Below are positions 21,094 through 31,974 of a DNA stretch of 60,000 bases, in pieces. Position numbers and translations under genes: made by a program. Below the pieces are notes generated by a model that had not been told where the DNA came from, ran no database searches, and saw nothing but the letters and a program-made list of their open reading frames with translations. Position 1 is the stretch's first letter. Each line of letters begins with the position of its first letter. The stretch comes from Bolinopsis microptera. Taxonomy: Eukaryota; Ctenophora; Tentaculata; Lobata; Bolinopsidae. The stretch lies in contig NC_087082.1 in the NCBI RefSeq assembly GCF_026151205.1, positions 5,899,908-5,959,907 on the forward strand, read 5' to 3'.

Positions 21094-22445
21094 GTCTTTT
21101 CCTCCAGCTCTCATTTTATTCACTGTCATTTCCTGATCATGTGGCGGTACAACTCTAGAATCCTCTCCTCTCCCAATTGACATCCCCATGTGTCCTGAAG
21201 CTGTGTCAAGGATTGGTTCTTCTCCGCCATGAGCATACACTTTCTTATTTCCTACATCGATGACAAACCTGTGTTCATTCATGGTTTGTTTTGACAGCAG
21301 TAACGGAATGTCTGTGTCGACAACATGTGTTCTAATCACTATGTTCTTACCAAACATTTTCACAGGTAAAGTTACAAGCTTTCTAGCCACAACGCTTTCA
21401 CCATCTCCAAAGCGAAATGTTGCTTTACTGTTCTTTGTCTTTAACTTCCTCGCTTCTTCCCCTGTGAGTGACTCTGTGTAGACTTCTAGCCACTTTTTCC
21501 ACATACCGTTGCAGACGCACCTGTGTCTAGTAAACCTTTGTTTACAGTTTCTCCGATGAAGTATGTATACTGTTCGTCTCTTTCAGGTAGAACTACTTCT
21601 CTCGTCATATCAGCCAGGTATGTATACCTTTGTCTTTGACCTTCTGTCTTATGAGTATTTCTTTGACCTTCAGTCTTGTAAGTATTATGAGGGCAGTTTG
21701 CTACACGATGGTTTGGATGTTTGCAAATATAACAACCCTGGTAGTTTTGGTTGGTTTGCTTTGTTCGGTTATCATTGCCATTACCATACTTTCTGAACTT
21801 TCCTTTCCCCCTGAACCTTCCGGTATTGTAAAGAACACCCTCATCTTCACTTTCTGCAGTTTCTCCACTGGCACTGCTGCTTTGTCTACTTCTTTGATCT
21901 GTAAACATGATGCCTTGTTCTTCCTTAATAACAGTTTCTATCCGGGTAGGACTTTCAAATGGTACTTCATCTCCAAATGTCTGCTTCAACGATTGGACCA
22001 TCATTTTATAGTCTAGCTTCGTTATTGTTGCTTTTACAAGCCGTTTCTGGTCCGGGTTAAGGTTTGCTTGTTACACTTCTTTTTCCCTCAGTTGGTCTAT
22101 CTTCTTTCTTTTCTGTTCAAAGTCTCGCACATACAGGTCCATTGCTACACCTTCTGGTCTCTTATAGTGCTCGAAATCTTCAATTGCCATGAACAGATCG
22201 TGTGTGGCGTCTTTTAGAAACAGAGAATCCAGCTCTGTTATCAGCTTATCAACTCCGGTTTCAACTCCTAACTCTGCTGGTGCTATTTGTAGTGCTGCTT
22301 CATACGCTCTTCCATTCATGAATCCAATCAGACGGCTGGCTTGTTGAGTTTTCTTTGCTGTTGTTCCCAACTGCCACACTTTGACTGCTTTCTTCCAACG
22401 GCTGTAGTCGCTGTCATCCTCTAAATTCGGTATCTTTTCGCTCAT
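21094..22445 (-). pseudogene. Copia gag and protease
   Basis: The start MSEKIPNLED lies at 22445. The gag segment (YSRWKKAVKVWQLGTTAKK ... LFMAIEDFEHYKRPEG) meets an in-frame TAA near 22071 and then continues in the same frame. The CCHC zinc knuckle CYICKHPNHRVANC and the protease active site LLDTGASATVCG follow. A frameshift in an A-run at about 21492 changes phase, and the protease C-terminal half runs to the gypsy junction at 21093, where the LTR supplies a stop. Gag packages the RNA and protease matures the polyprotein. This copy has at least three lesions despite near-identical LTRs. Confidence 0.85.
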
Positions 22446-22709
22446 AATGTGAATGAATGTGACAATTACTACAAACACAAAACTACTGTACACTGACACA
22501 AACAAATGTACACTGACTATAACTAACTAACACTGAGTTTTAATTCTAAATTACTTTCAACACTTGAATCAGTTCAATACTTTCTAGTTAGTCTCTTTCT
22601 TCTTTAAATTAACTGAACAGTCTATAACAATTTCTTCCAATTACCTTTTCTCTCCTTTCCTCTGGTTCTTTTTCGGTGGATCTGTCGTCTCTCACAAAAG
22701 TTAACTGAA

Positions 22710-22718
22710 CTGCTACCA
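22710..22718 (-). promoter_or_regulatory. Putative primer binding site of the copia element
   Basis: TGGTAGCAG starts one base inside the 5' LTR end on the minus strand. It is complementary to CTGCTACCA, which I recall as the 3' end of initiator tRNA-Met. Pairing beyond nine bases fails. Confidence 0.55.
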
Positions 22719-22719
22719 C

Positions 22720-23019
22720 TGTTAATATTTGTGTTCACAGGACTTGAGTTGTTTACAAGAGAAACTCGCTGGGTTTGAAATAGAAACAGAACCTGTAATA
22801 AATAGGATTTATTACACCAATAATATAAACTCAAATAGTTATATCAAGTTCCAATTATCCATTGTAAATATATAGTAGTATATAGATCATTGTAAATATA
22901 TAGTTTAAAGGAATACGTACCGGTTGATACTCTACAATAACATAAATCTTCTTTCTACAAACTTCAACCGGTTCTCATGCTATGAATATATAATGATTAG
23001 TATTCTGCTAAGTCTAACA
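22720..23019 (-). repeat. 5' LTR of the copia element
   Basis: 300 bp; one difference from the 3' LTR was found by eye (TATAAACT versus TATCAACT). Confidence 0.95.
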
Positions 23020-23024
23020 CTTAG

Positions 23025-24509
23025 TGTGCCCCACCTAAATTTTCGAATAATTTTTAGCTAATTTTCGTTCAATTTTCATCCAAATGAAAGTCATAATTGA
23101 AATGCAAGTTGACTGAACACTTGTTGCAACGTGCATACGGGGTTCCGCATTCCTCTGAGTAGTATGACCAGACCGATGATGTTTTCTGTTTAGCAGTAGA
23201 CATTACAGCCAAGGGTGAAATATAAAATCAACGATCTACAAGCAGTACAAAGCAACGAATTACGAGAGCAGACAAGATGTAACAAGAGTAGACAAGTTAT
23301 TATCAAGAATGGCATGCAATTGGCATATCCTACCAGCCCCCTTGAGCGCGATTGCACGTGTGAAACACAGTTGTTCCCTTTTTGTCATGCAGGCCTGAGT
23401 ATCAAAGCACAATAGATCCCAATTCACGACACAACTGTACCTTTTTAGCATGCAGGCACACTTAATCACTGGTTAGTTCCAATTAAACGACACAGCAATA
23501 CACCATTCAGGGCACAATAGTACCCTGATTCGCATGCAAGCATATTTTATCACTGGATCGTTTTTACTAGACAGCAGTCTGCTGTCTGCACTCGGAGCCA
23601 AAACTTGATCATAATAATAATAAAACGTGATAAAAGCAATACTAAAGCTTCCCCTGGTAATGCGATCTTGGAAGGCAGGCCTCCCGTTTGCAACACGAGC
23701 TCGGAAGCGGGAGGTACGTATCGAGAATGACTCAGACCGAAAATTTTCTGAGTCAACATTTTTTTTGACTAATTCTTTAGTGTTTTTGCTGATATTGCAC
23801 TCACTCCATCTTTTTTGAAATTTAGTTAGTTAGTCCTGTAAGACTATAAAGTTCTAGTGCTGAGGAGTAAATATTGGAGGAGTTCAGATTATATTAGAAG
23901 TGCTAATACTGCGTGATTACAGTTAAATTACTCGCTGATGATTACGTACTTAAATTTAGTAAAACACGGATGGTCTAACTATTTTCAATGTTAGATTATC
24001 ATTTGATTCGTTAAAACAGACACAATTGACATAGTGAAATACAATTACAACTATGATATGTTGAGTCTCCATTGCATCAGCTTTTATTATTTGAGTGAGC
24101 TCTAGGCAACAAATATATCGTCCAATTTACTCATATTTGAATTAACAGATTTGATTTAAGTTAATTAAATTAAATTTAAGTTAAATTACAATTCAAAGTC
24201 GATCAGTCTCCCAGTACAGTTTTGTTGAAACATATTCTTAACATTGTACGCTCTCACAGAGAGCTCACATATCAAAGGCCAAGAAAATTTAGCCAGTGTC
24301 ACAAACTCTATTGTGCTTGACTTAGTTCCTATCAATACAGATATATTCATCGTTAAATTTATAGTTAACAGCGATAAAAATGGTTTACATCAATAAAGTC
24401 TTAAAATTAGTTACAAAGTTTCAAACAGTTACATTTAGATCGTTTAATCTTTACAATAAAAACAGATTGCCCCAGAAGGCTGTGTACTTAGCGAGGTATT
24501 ACAAGATTT
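23025..24509. other. Intergenic, no gene recognised
   Basis: No coding region or element could be supported. Short direct repeats containing CATGCAGGC and CACAATAG occur around 23390-23540. Confidence 0.5.
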
Positions 24510-25228
24510 TTATTTATTTTGGTCTTCGAGTCCCATTGATTCCACGTTGCCCAGATCCTGGGTAATATCGGGTGATGTACGCTCTCGTTTATCTGGATCG
24601 CATATTGACAGTGTAGATCCTAGAAGAGTGATCTTCCAGGTCTGTTTCACGAAATATAGTTGAGCTTTGTAATCGAGCGTCAAGTATATTAGGGTAGCAC
24701 CATTGTCTAAGTTCTTCACAGGTTGGTATTGATGGAAGGACGATTCTGATAGAGTTGGGTGATGAATAGTAAACAATTGAATAATTTGCTTATTTTCCAC
24801 AAACATTTTCATCCACCCCGGCAGGTGAATTTTTACTCGCAGTCCTGGTAGATCCTCCTCCACTATTGCACAATATTGATCGTGATTGTTCATCACTTCT
24901 CTTACCAGGTTTACTGTGTGGGAGTTCTTGGTTTTGATTATTATCTTGTTGCCCCGAAAATCAGTGATGTTACTGGTAATATCAAGGTTTGCTAGTGCAG
25001 GCTTTTCTAGTGTCGCGATGAGTAGAATCGTTCTAATGCTATCCAGAGTTTCCTGATCTAGGGGCTGCAATGTTTTCAGACAGATTCCCACTTTAAAAGT
25101 GGGGGTTGGAGGCGGCTCTTCTCCTAGTGGGTATAGCGTGTTAGCATTTGATAAGTTATGCTCTTGATCGATTAAGCGAGGGTCACAATAGATATAAAGA
25201 CTAATAGTAATATAGGGGTCTCTTTATC
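24510..25228 (-). CDS. DUF4780-like protein segment
   Basis: The minus frame is open from a stop near 25229 to 24510 without an obvious ATG, so it is either an internal/terminal exon or a gag-like fragment. A proline-rich linker (LGEEPPPTPTF) precedes a domain with PLDQETLDSIRTILLIATLE, LRVKIHLPGWMKMF, then HPTLSESSFHQYQPV and a hydrophobic strand LIYLTLDYKAQLYF. The order of helix, strands and 'long acidic loop, then tryptophan/tyrosine strand' resembles DUF4780, a domain seen in invertebrate retroelement-associated proteins. The acidic tail ends EDQNK. Function is unknown and the family assignment is from memory of the pattern. Confidence 0.45.
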
Positions 25229-25239
25229 GTACCTGTGTA

Positions 25240-26120
25240 GTATACCATGCAAATTTTCAGTGTCTATGCTGGATATGGCTCTTGCTGCATAGCCATTAGG
25301 ACATGCCCCGTACAGCTTTACACGAGCCTGAATCGCCGCTCACGTTGCCTCAAAAAGCTCCTGAAAGTCAACTTTTTATATCGTATCGAATTAGCTGACT
25401 ACTGAGCTGCAATATTATTAAACCAGTCATATTGCTATTCGTAATAATAAACTGTTTAGTTCGCTTTAAATGACAATTGTGTATGACATTAGTTGCAGGT
25501 TGGACTGGGAATGGTCTACCATATCTATATTGAATTTATGAGGATCTTCTTAAATTGTCAAATAATCTGCTTTGAACGTACCACTGGCATACCAGTTCCC
25601 TGGTCCACATCGCATTCGAAGAAAGGAAGTCGTGCTCCTAACGGTGGAAATATTATCGGATTCACAAAACTTTCCTATGATCTCCGCAACTCAACCCAAC
25701 ATTTAAGCCTGTTTTCTGCAGTTATATTCTTGTCGTCAACAGACGTTAACAAATTGAAAAATAATAAGTTTTTAATCATCACATTTCTCGTTTTTTTTTT
25801 ATCAGAAGGTGATTTCAAAACAAAACAAAGTATTTAAAACAAAGTATTTTATTTATTCTGACCCCTGACCCACTTCACAACATTTCTTTACCTTTGCACG
25901 TTAAATAATTTTAAGAGTTTTCCTGATAAGTAAACAGCTTACAGTTAGTCTGTCAGCTTACAATATGTGGTAATGTCGTGGAGAAGTAACAACTCGTTTT
26001 AATCCATAGAAAGGCTATAAAATAAATAGGAATGAGTTAGTAAACAATATCTAATAACCATATACATATTAATCAATTCAAAGTATAATATCAAATATAT
26101 CAACAAATATAACACAATAG
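25240..26120. other. Intergenic, no gene recognised
   Basis: AT-rich, without supportable coding sequence. The direct repeat AACAAAGTATTT occurs twice at 25823-25848. Confidence 0.5.
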
Positions 26121-26369
26121 TCATTCTTTAAAGGGAAAAAGCAACAAATTCCATCCTACCCATTTAATCTCATGACAGACTGGACTTTCGGTGAGAAGAA
26201 TGTCCGTGTTTGCCGGACAGACATCTGATCCTTCCCACATGTATCTAACATGGACCTGGTTAGGTTGGTGGCAGGTCGGTGGGTAACAGGGTCCCTCGTA
26301 TCTGCCGCTACCTGCCAAGCCTCTGGATTCACTCCAGGTATTCTCCCGGAGTATGTAAATGTCCTCAGC
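26121..26369 (-). CDS. Terminal exon of an unidentified gene
   Basis: The minus-strand exon begins after a good acceptor (AATAACACTCAG, boundary near 26369/26370) and runs 82 codons to TGA. The peptide starts AEDIYILRENTWSESRGL and contains YEGPCYPPTCHQPNQVHVRY, four Cys and two His, and a hydrophobic end (WNLLLFPFKE). Codon usage and composition look like real protein, not random AT-rich DNA. I do not recognise the family. Upstream exons should lie at higher coordinates on the minus strand but were not found. Confidence 0.45.
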   Translation of the reverse strand, partial: AEDIYILRENTWSESRGLAGSGRYEGPCYPPTCHQPNQVHVRYMWEGSDVCPANTDILLTESPVCHEIKWVGWNLLLFPFKE

Positions 26370-27080
26370 CTGAGTGTTATTGCTATATTTTATGATTAAT
26401 TAAAACGTTGAACCAAATATAAAAGGCTGTTGAAGTTAATGACTCCTCCAGTTATTCAAATTTAATGCCAGGTAAGATATGTTTAACTTAAAAGCTAGCT
26501 ATTGAGACTGTTTTGTTCATAGCACACTTTAACTCATGTAGTTTGTATTGACATTATAAGATAAGAGCAATAGAAACCTGTTTAAGTTGTGGGTATAGTC
26601 AAGAAGACTCAGAGAGGGTTTTTTACAGACTTGTGGAGGATTATAAAAAAACCACTCCAAACAACAAATTCCATTTCCTCCGAGTGGTATTCGTTGTTAT
26701 TTCTAAACTCCGTGCATTTTTCTCCAAACGTCAGGTACGCGAGCTATTTCCTCCAAACAGTAATACTCTGCACGGGATAGTGCAGGTCTATCTGGGACCT
26801 GCAATTTTAATTGTATACCAGCTTAAAATCTACGCTGCGACCGAAGACTTTATCACTATTTCAGTGTAATGATTTTTTCAATATAATATCATATGTGAAG
26901 TGTCAGGTGACTTACCGATATCGTTGTGGCAAGCCTGAATTAACCCCCTTCAATCTTTCTTGGCAGCTTACCCTAAAATGGTTTTATTTGATTTCAGCAG
27001 AAATTGCAAATTGCATTTCATTGTGGGTACATTCTAAATCACGGTAGTCGTTTGGTTTATTTTGTGTCTTTATCACTCAC

Positions 27081-27346
27081 CTAAGCTGAGTTACTTTTTC
27101 GAGTGCGATGAAAGCTAATTTTGGAATATTTGATGTTCCACCTTGTTTTTCTTTCTCTTCCAGACACTTGATCCTCACCTTCAGCATTGTCGTCAGTGGG
27201 GGTTTCCTCAATTCCTCCTCCCTAGTCCTTACCGGCACTATTAACCCCTCCTCATGTAGATGCTCATTAAATTGATCGAACCAGTCGTCTGTGTGTTGGT
27301 TCTCCAACTTTAGGGTATGTTGATACTTAGATATCCTCGTCGCCAT
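27081..27346 (-). CDS. Gag-like first exon (paralogue of the 41.9-kb exon)
   Basis: The ATG at 27346 starts MATRISKYQHTLKLENQHTD, followed by DWFDQFNEHLHEEGLIVPV and a charged helix-rich stretch. The exon ends at a consensus donor (CTTAG|GTGAGTG) near 27081. The N-terminal block is homologous in pattern to the exon at 41603-41930 (M.TRIYKDV...WNWFDKFKYHLMEEDLIMPV). Similar 'W-F-(D/E)-x-F' starts occur in retroelement gag proteins, and that is the best guess. The downstream exon was not located. Confidence 0.5.
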
Positions 27347-27461
27347 GTTAGAAGTGGTACCAAATAATAGACCAAGTTAGATCATGGGAAGCTATAAAAT
27401 ATAACAGGTTTTAATATTAATCAATGACAATTTAAATATAAATATATAACATTCACAGTTG

Positions 27462-27948
27462 TTAGTTTTTAGATTTTCCTCCAGTGCTGTTTCGTTGGAT
27501 AAGGGTCTGTGGCTCTCCATTCATGCCGGTTGTCACTCTCGGTTGATTTTTGCCGTCAAAGGATGAGGCCACAACGTCAAGACCACGTCTTAGCAACTCA
27601 GCGAGAACGTACTCGGTAACCGCTTTGTCGATTTCACATCCCAATTCAGTGGCAGCAGGATACCAAAATACTGGAAGTGAAAACATGACATTTGTAATTA
27701 TTTGCATATTTCGATCGAAATATTGAGCAATTTTAAATCGAAACTTATGAATAATACATGTTAAACTTAAATCTAGAATATTCTCCAAAATGTATTATTC
27801 TTACTTGGAAAGTATGTCACGTTACTTGCTTCCCTCATCACGTCTGCTAAGATGTATATCATAACAGTGCAATCTTTTATAAGCGTGTAGCTGTATGCAT
27901 CTTCACGACTTTGTCTCAATGCTTCGATTAGAAACGTGCCACTAAGAC
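27462..27948 (-). CDS. Two exons of an uncharacterised, probably mobile-element-derived gene
   Basis: Exon 1 (27948-27805) follows acceptor CAAACAG and reads LSGTFLIEALRQSREDAYSY then VMIYILADVMREASNVTYF. The donor is CCAA|GTAAGAAT. Exon 2 (27670-27462) follows acceptor CACTTCCAG and reads FWYPAATELGCEIDKAVTEY, LLRRGLDVVASSFDGK, then a Lys/Asn-rich end. This 'FWYPxAxExGxEIDKxxxxxxLxxLxxxGLxVxxxSxDG' pattern recurs in expanded uncharacterised cnidarian and mollusc gene families, from memory. The biochemical role is unknown. The 5' side is interrupted by the MITE at 27977-28743, 29 bp upstream of the acceptor. Confidence 0.5.
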
Positions 27949-27976
27949 CTGTTTGGGTTGATAATATATATATATA

Positions 27977-28743
27977 CAGGGTGGGCCAAAAGTCAGTGTG
28001 CAAACGTTGGCCTTAATAGCTCAGTCACTGAGTGCCCAATTGAAATACTTTCTTCTGGTATGACTTAGTACCACCACTGGTTCGAGGAATTTGTCAACTC
28101 GAAAAATATTCGCGTTCATTTTTTTCAAATGGAGGTTCATTTTCACATTTATTTGATAGTTTGGATAGTCGGATCAAGCTAAATTATATTGAATTGTGTT
28201 TGGCCATTCGAATTACGTTTGTCCTGAAAAAATTAGAACTGTAGCTTCTCAGATGACCGAGATATGAAGCATAACGAGTTTATTCATTACGTGTGATCAG
28301 GTGATTGGTTTACCTAATCACGTGATAAGGTGACCCCGTTAACTACCCCGTTAAACATTATGGGAATTGTTAAGGGTGCCCATTTAAGGTGTCGTGTCAC
28401 GGTGTCACATAATCACCCAGTCAATTTTGTTAACGAGATACACAAAATGCTTGATAACTTCGTCATTTCTAATCCGTTTTGCCTCATGTTTTCAGATCAT
28501 ATGCAACATTTGATAATCTACCGTCTCTGAAAAAATTAGGCGTTCAGCATGTTCAGAGAAAACAATATAGGTGTTTTAATATTGAATGGGCGTGGTCTAA
28601 AATATTCGAATTTTCAAATTTTGACGACGGAATCCTCGAACCAGTAAGTACAGTATGCCATCTGCAAAGCAACAGCTCTCAAATATAAAACACGGCGGAG
28701 GTATAAGACCCAACGTTTGCACACTGACTTTTGGCCCACCCTG
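27977..28743. mobile_element. 767-bp Tc1/mariner-type MITE
   Basis: The ends are perfect inverted repeats of about 34 bp (CAGGGTGGGCCAAAAGTCAG ... GCAAACGTTGG), flanked by TA on both sides (27975-27976 and 28744-28745). The interior has no transposase-like frame. CAGGGTG-type ends with TA duplications are characteristic of the Tc1/mariner superfamily. Confidence 0.9.
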
Positions 28744-28957
28744 TATATTACGGTACAAAGCAAACTATGTTATTGTCAAACTATAAGTTTCATGGATGTG
28801 TGAACAGCAATCTTCAGTGACATAATTAACATAAAAATGGCAAAAATTATACAACACAGTGCTCCTTTATCAAATTTTATAATTAACAATTAACAATTAC
28901 TCAATACTACTAAACCTATATAAATAACTACAAATACTAATAACTAATAAATACTAA

Positions 28958-29295
28958 CTAAATATGTCTAACTAAGAATTTCCTAGAGTGCCTACATTTA
29001 GAAATAATTTCTGATCTTTTATTAATAGTGCCTGGGCTTTTAAGTATGTATAGTTTCTCGTCTAAGCAGAGGCCACAATGCCCCGCTCCAGCCTTATATT
29101 TCTTCGATTTAGTAATAATCTTCCAGTCTATGCTATATTCAATCATCTTCTCCTTGAGGTCCCATATCAATTTTGATAACTCGGTACTCAGTCTGTGCTT
29201 AGGATTCTTGAAACTTTGTCGATGATTGTACCACCGTGTCTTGAAACTGTTCATGCTCCTAGCTACAGCTAGTAGAGCCCTTTTTCTATAAGAGA
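28958..29295 (-). pseudogene. Penelope-like/GIY-YIG retroelement C-terminal fragment
   Basis: The minus frame contains FKTRWYNHRQSFKN, the half of a GIY-YIG nuclease with Arg and His, then KHRLSTELSKLIWDLKEK, SIDWKIITKS, AGHCGLCLDEKLYIL and LNKRSE-like NKRSEIISKCRHSRKFL. This order is typical of the end of RT/GIY-YIG (Penelope-like) retroelements. The N-terminal GIY-YIG half and the RT are absent, so it is a truncated relic. An acceptor-like TTTCTCTTATAG precedes it. Confidence 0.6.
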
Positions 29296-29311
29296 AGAAA
29301 ACCAGTTGTAT

Positions 29312-29365
29312 TATATATATATTATATATATAATATATATTATGTATATATAATATATTTCGTTG
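29312..29365. repeat. (TA)n microsatellite
   Basis: Imperfect TATATA runs directly behind the Penelope-like fragment. Confidence 0.85.
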
Positions 29366-30610
29366 CTGTACTCCTACACATTAAAAGTCGGTGTTGATTA
29401 GATCTTCGAAAGAAGTCTTTGCATCATTTTATTAAAAATCGTTATCTGAGAGAAAATTGTTCTAAAAGCAACTGGAATATTCACAAATCTTTAAAATAAC
29501 TTACAAACTAGGAAAGGAAAACAAGTCTTAGGAGGATGTACAAAACTATGTGACTTCAAACGGTACAAAACTAAAATATACTGAGTAATAATCAAACGAA
29601 AAGAATGGCTGAGTACATCTTATCTAATCTATTAAAGATTAGTTTCTCGGAAAAAGCTAGATTTCTCTGAATCAAGCAGTAAAAATATTTATTATATATA
29701 TATGTATGTAATTATATAACAGTATGCTGTACAGGTGAGTCTTTCTTTTTGTAAATAGAATTAGAGATCCAAATATCGTATATATGTGTTTTCAGCTTTT
29801 CAGTTTAAAATCCAGTTAGATGTTTCCTTATCTCGGTGGGAGACGGGAGTGGGGTTGGTACAATTATGCAAGTTGTGGTGAAAGTTAACCACGTGACTAG
29901 AGATTTTATCCTGATCCCTGTCATTATCTATCAATTTTCTCATAGTTTTTTTTCTTCTGATTAAATTTTCATAACTGTTAAATTTCCGATCGGTTCAAAA
30001 CCAGCCTTAAAATGAGCAAAGTTCATCACGCTACCGGATGCAATATAAAATAGAGAGATACGCTGGCGAAAGCAGTTTTGAAAATATTACACACGCTAGA
30101 TAAAATAGTTTTATGTGAGAATTTAATGTTACATAACTGAACAGGTTCGAGCTCGAATGAAGCTCACAACAGATATTTCTTATGGCTTATGAGTTAAACT
30201 TGATTGGCATAGCCATTATATTATATAATTATATACCTTTTCAGTAATTTAAATGTTAGTTATATGACTGTAAACCAATAAACCGCAGTAGAGCCAACAA
30301 ATGTAAAAATGTGGCGACTGTGACTGAGAGAACTCCATTGTCTCAGAAACCTCCAGTGCTTGACTGACAAATCTCTGTTGCAACCATTCTTCAGTTCCTG
30401 TTAACTATAATATATACTAAAGTTCTAAACAACAGATAGCTAAAAACTTAACAACGCTGTTGCCTAATCCTTCGCACAAACTGAAAGTAAATCTTCTCCA
30501 AAAATTTGTTCAACGCTAAGTTTCTTAAATATAAAAGATCTTTAAATTATTTAAGATAATATTACGGTTACTTAAATCACACTTGATCAACGAAAACAGG
30601 TTAGTTTATG
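29366..30610. other. Intergenic, no gene recognised
   Basis: AT-rich. A second TA-rich run occurs at about 29690-29720. No supportable gene or element. Confidence 0.5.
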
Positions 30611-30723
30611 GTCGTCCAAACTTTTTATTTATTAACTTTTACATCATAAATAAATAAGGAAGAAATACAAAGACATAAAAGATAGATGTGAGACAAAAGA
30701 AATTAAAATTGATAAAAGCAGAT

Positions 30724-31974
30724 CAGTAAACAACCGGGGGTAGGATTTGGCCGGGGCCGGGGCCGGGAATGTCCAAATTTTGCCGGGGCCGGGAATTGGC
30801 CGTTCTGGAATTTGGCCAGGGCCGTGAATTTAATAAATCCACGGCCAAGTTAGAACTTTTCAGGACTTAGGATCTGAACTTATTTTTACATGACGATATA
30901 ATGTTCGTATCAATTGAACAGTTTAGAAGGTAATTAGATTTCATATTATATATTTTGGTAAAATAATTTTGTTCAGCTGAAACAGTAAATAATGCAGTAT
31001 TGAAAGATTCCAACGTGAAGTTGTAAAAATATAAATTAAAAATAGTATAACTTCCTGGACTTCTAGTCCAGCAGAAACAGTTTGTGAATGAAGAGTGAAG
31101 ACCGAACACAGGGAAATGCCAAAATATTTAATATTTTGAAACCAAAAGTTATCAGTTATCACACTATTTACTCATCACTTTCAGAATTACTGTCCTCGCT
31201 ATTGTGTCCCTCCGAAAGTGGATCGGAAGTTTCTGGTTCCTGAGCAATGTTATCTGAGATAGGTATCTTGTTCTTGTTGGGAGGACTCCAATCCGACGGA
31301 GGCTGGGGCAGCTCGGTCTCATATCCTATCGCCCTTAGATTGTATTTAATAAACAATAGCATTTCCATGTTTTTAGGGAGGATGCGGGGGCGTGGCTCAT
31401 CGATCCTTTTTGTCTGTTTGAAGACCCTCTCGGACGCAGCTGAAGACCCTGGTATACAAAGATACTTCCTAGCATGGTCCACCAGCAGGGGGTACTCTTT
31501 CTGGTGAGAAGCCCACCATTTCAAGGGATCCTTGCCCCTGGCCAGCAATGGTTCCTTCAAGTATGCATCAATCTGCCCCTTTATAAGTTCTCCTTCGTCT
31601 GCTGCTTCGCTACCACTTTCACTGAACTCGTGTCTCGTTTCAGTGAGAGTGTAAATTTAGAATATAATAACGGTCCTGTGTTCAATGATTATTTATTAAG
31701 ATTTAAGGATTTGGGTGGAATATCGTAATTGTAAAAACTATCAGAGGTTACAAAAACAAAGGACTGCTCTTGAAAGTTGGCACTCTGGACATCATCCTTT
31801 CAAAATTGAAAATCCATTTTAAGATTTATATGAAAGTTTTAGGCCGATTTCGATCAAAAATTCCCGGCCAAATTCCCGGCAAAAATTGAAAATCGGCCGG
31901 GGCCGGGAAGAAATATCTCCCCCGGTGCCGGGATTTCACGGCGCCGGGAATCCCGGTCGATTACTGAAGTACTG
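30724..31974 (-). mobile_element. hAT transposon remnant with TIRs and 8-bp TSD
   Basis: The 1251-bp element begins CAGTA and ends TACTG and is flanked by AAGCAGAT on both sides (30716-30723 and 31975-31982). Both ends carry clustered GGCCGGGGCCGGGAA-type subterminal repeats (30735-30850 and 31855-31960). The insertion interrupts a dispersed module also found uninterrupted near 50430 and 57495, which confirms the boundaries. Only the C-terminal dimerisation part of the transposase remains. Confidence 0.92.
31168..31655 (-). pseudogene. hAT transposase C-terminal dimerisation domain
   Basis: The minus frame reads from a stop near 31656 to 31168. The core DPLKWWASHQKEYPLLVDHA, KYLCIPGSSAASERVF and PKNMEMLLFIKYNL is the hATC dimerisation domain, including the diagnostic 'PSSSAASERVFS'-like block. 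An acidic Ser/Glu-rich tail follows. The DDE catalytic region and BED zinc finger are missing, so the element cannot mobilise itself. If expressed, it would be a dimerisation fragment only. Confidence 0.88.

Larger units (their letters stand above)
13463..23019 (-). mobile_element. Ty1/copia LTR retrotransposon with nested gypsy element
   Basis: The element lies on the minus strand between two 300-bp LTRs (13463-13762 and 22720-23019) that start TGTTA and end TAACA. It is flanked by the 5-bp duplication CTTAG (13458-13462 and 23020-23024). By eye the LTRs differ at one position, so insertion looks recent. Internal coding order on the minus strand is gag, zinc knuckle, protease, then (after the nested gypsy element) an integrase C-terminal-like domain and RNase H. 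The integrase core and most of the reverse transcriptase are missing, so the copy cannot be autonomous. Confidence 0.93.

Noticed and set aside
26589-26869. Overlapping plus-strand frames near 26.6-26.9 kb
   Set aside because: Low-complexity hydrophobic/basic peptides without conserved features. The real exon nearby is on the minus strand.
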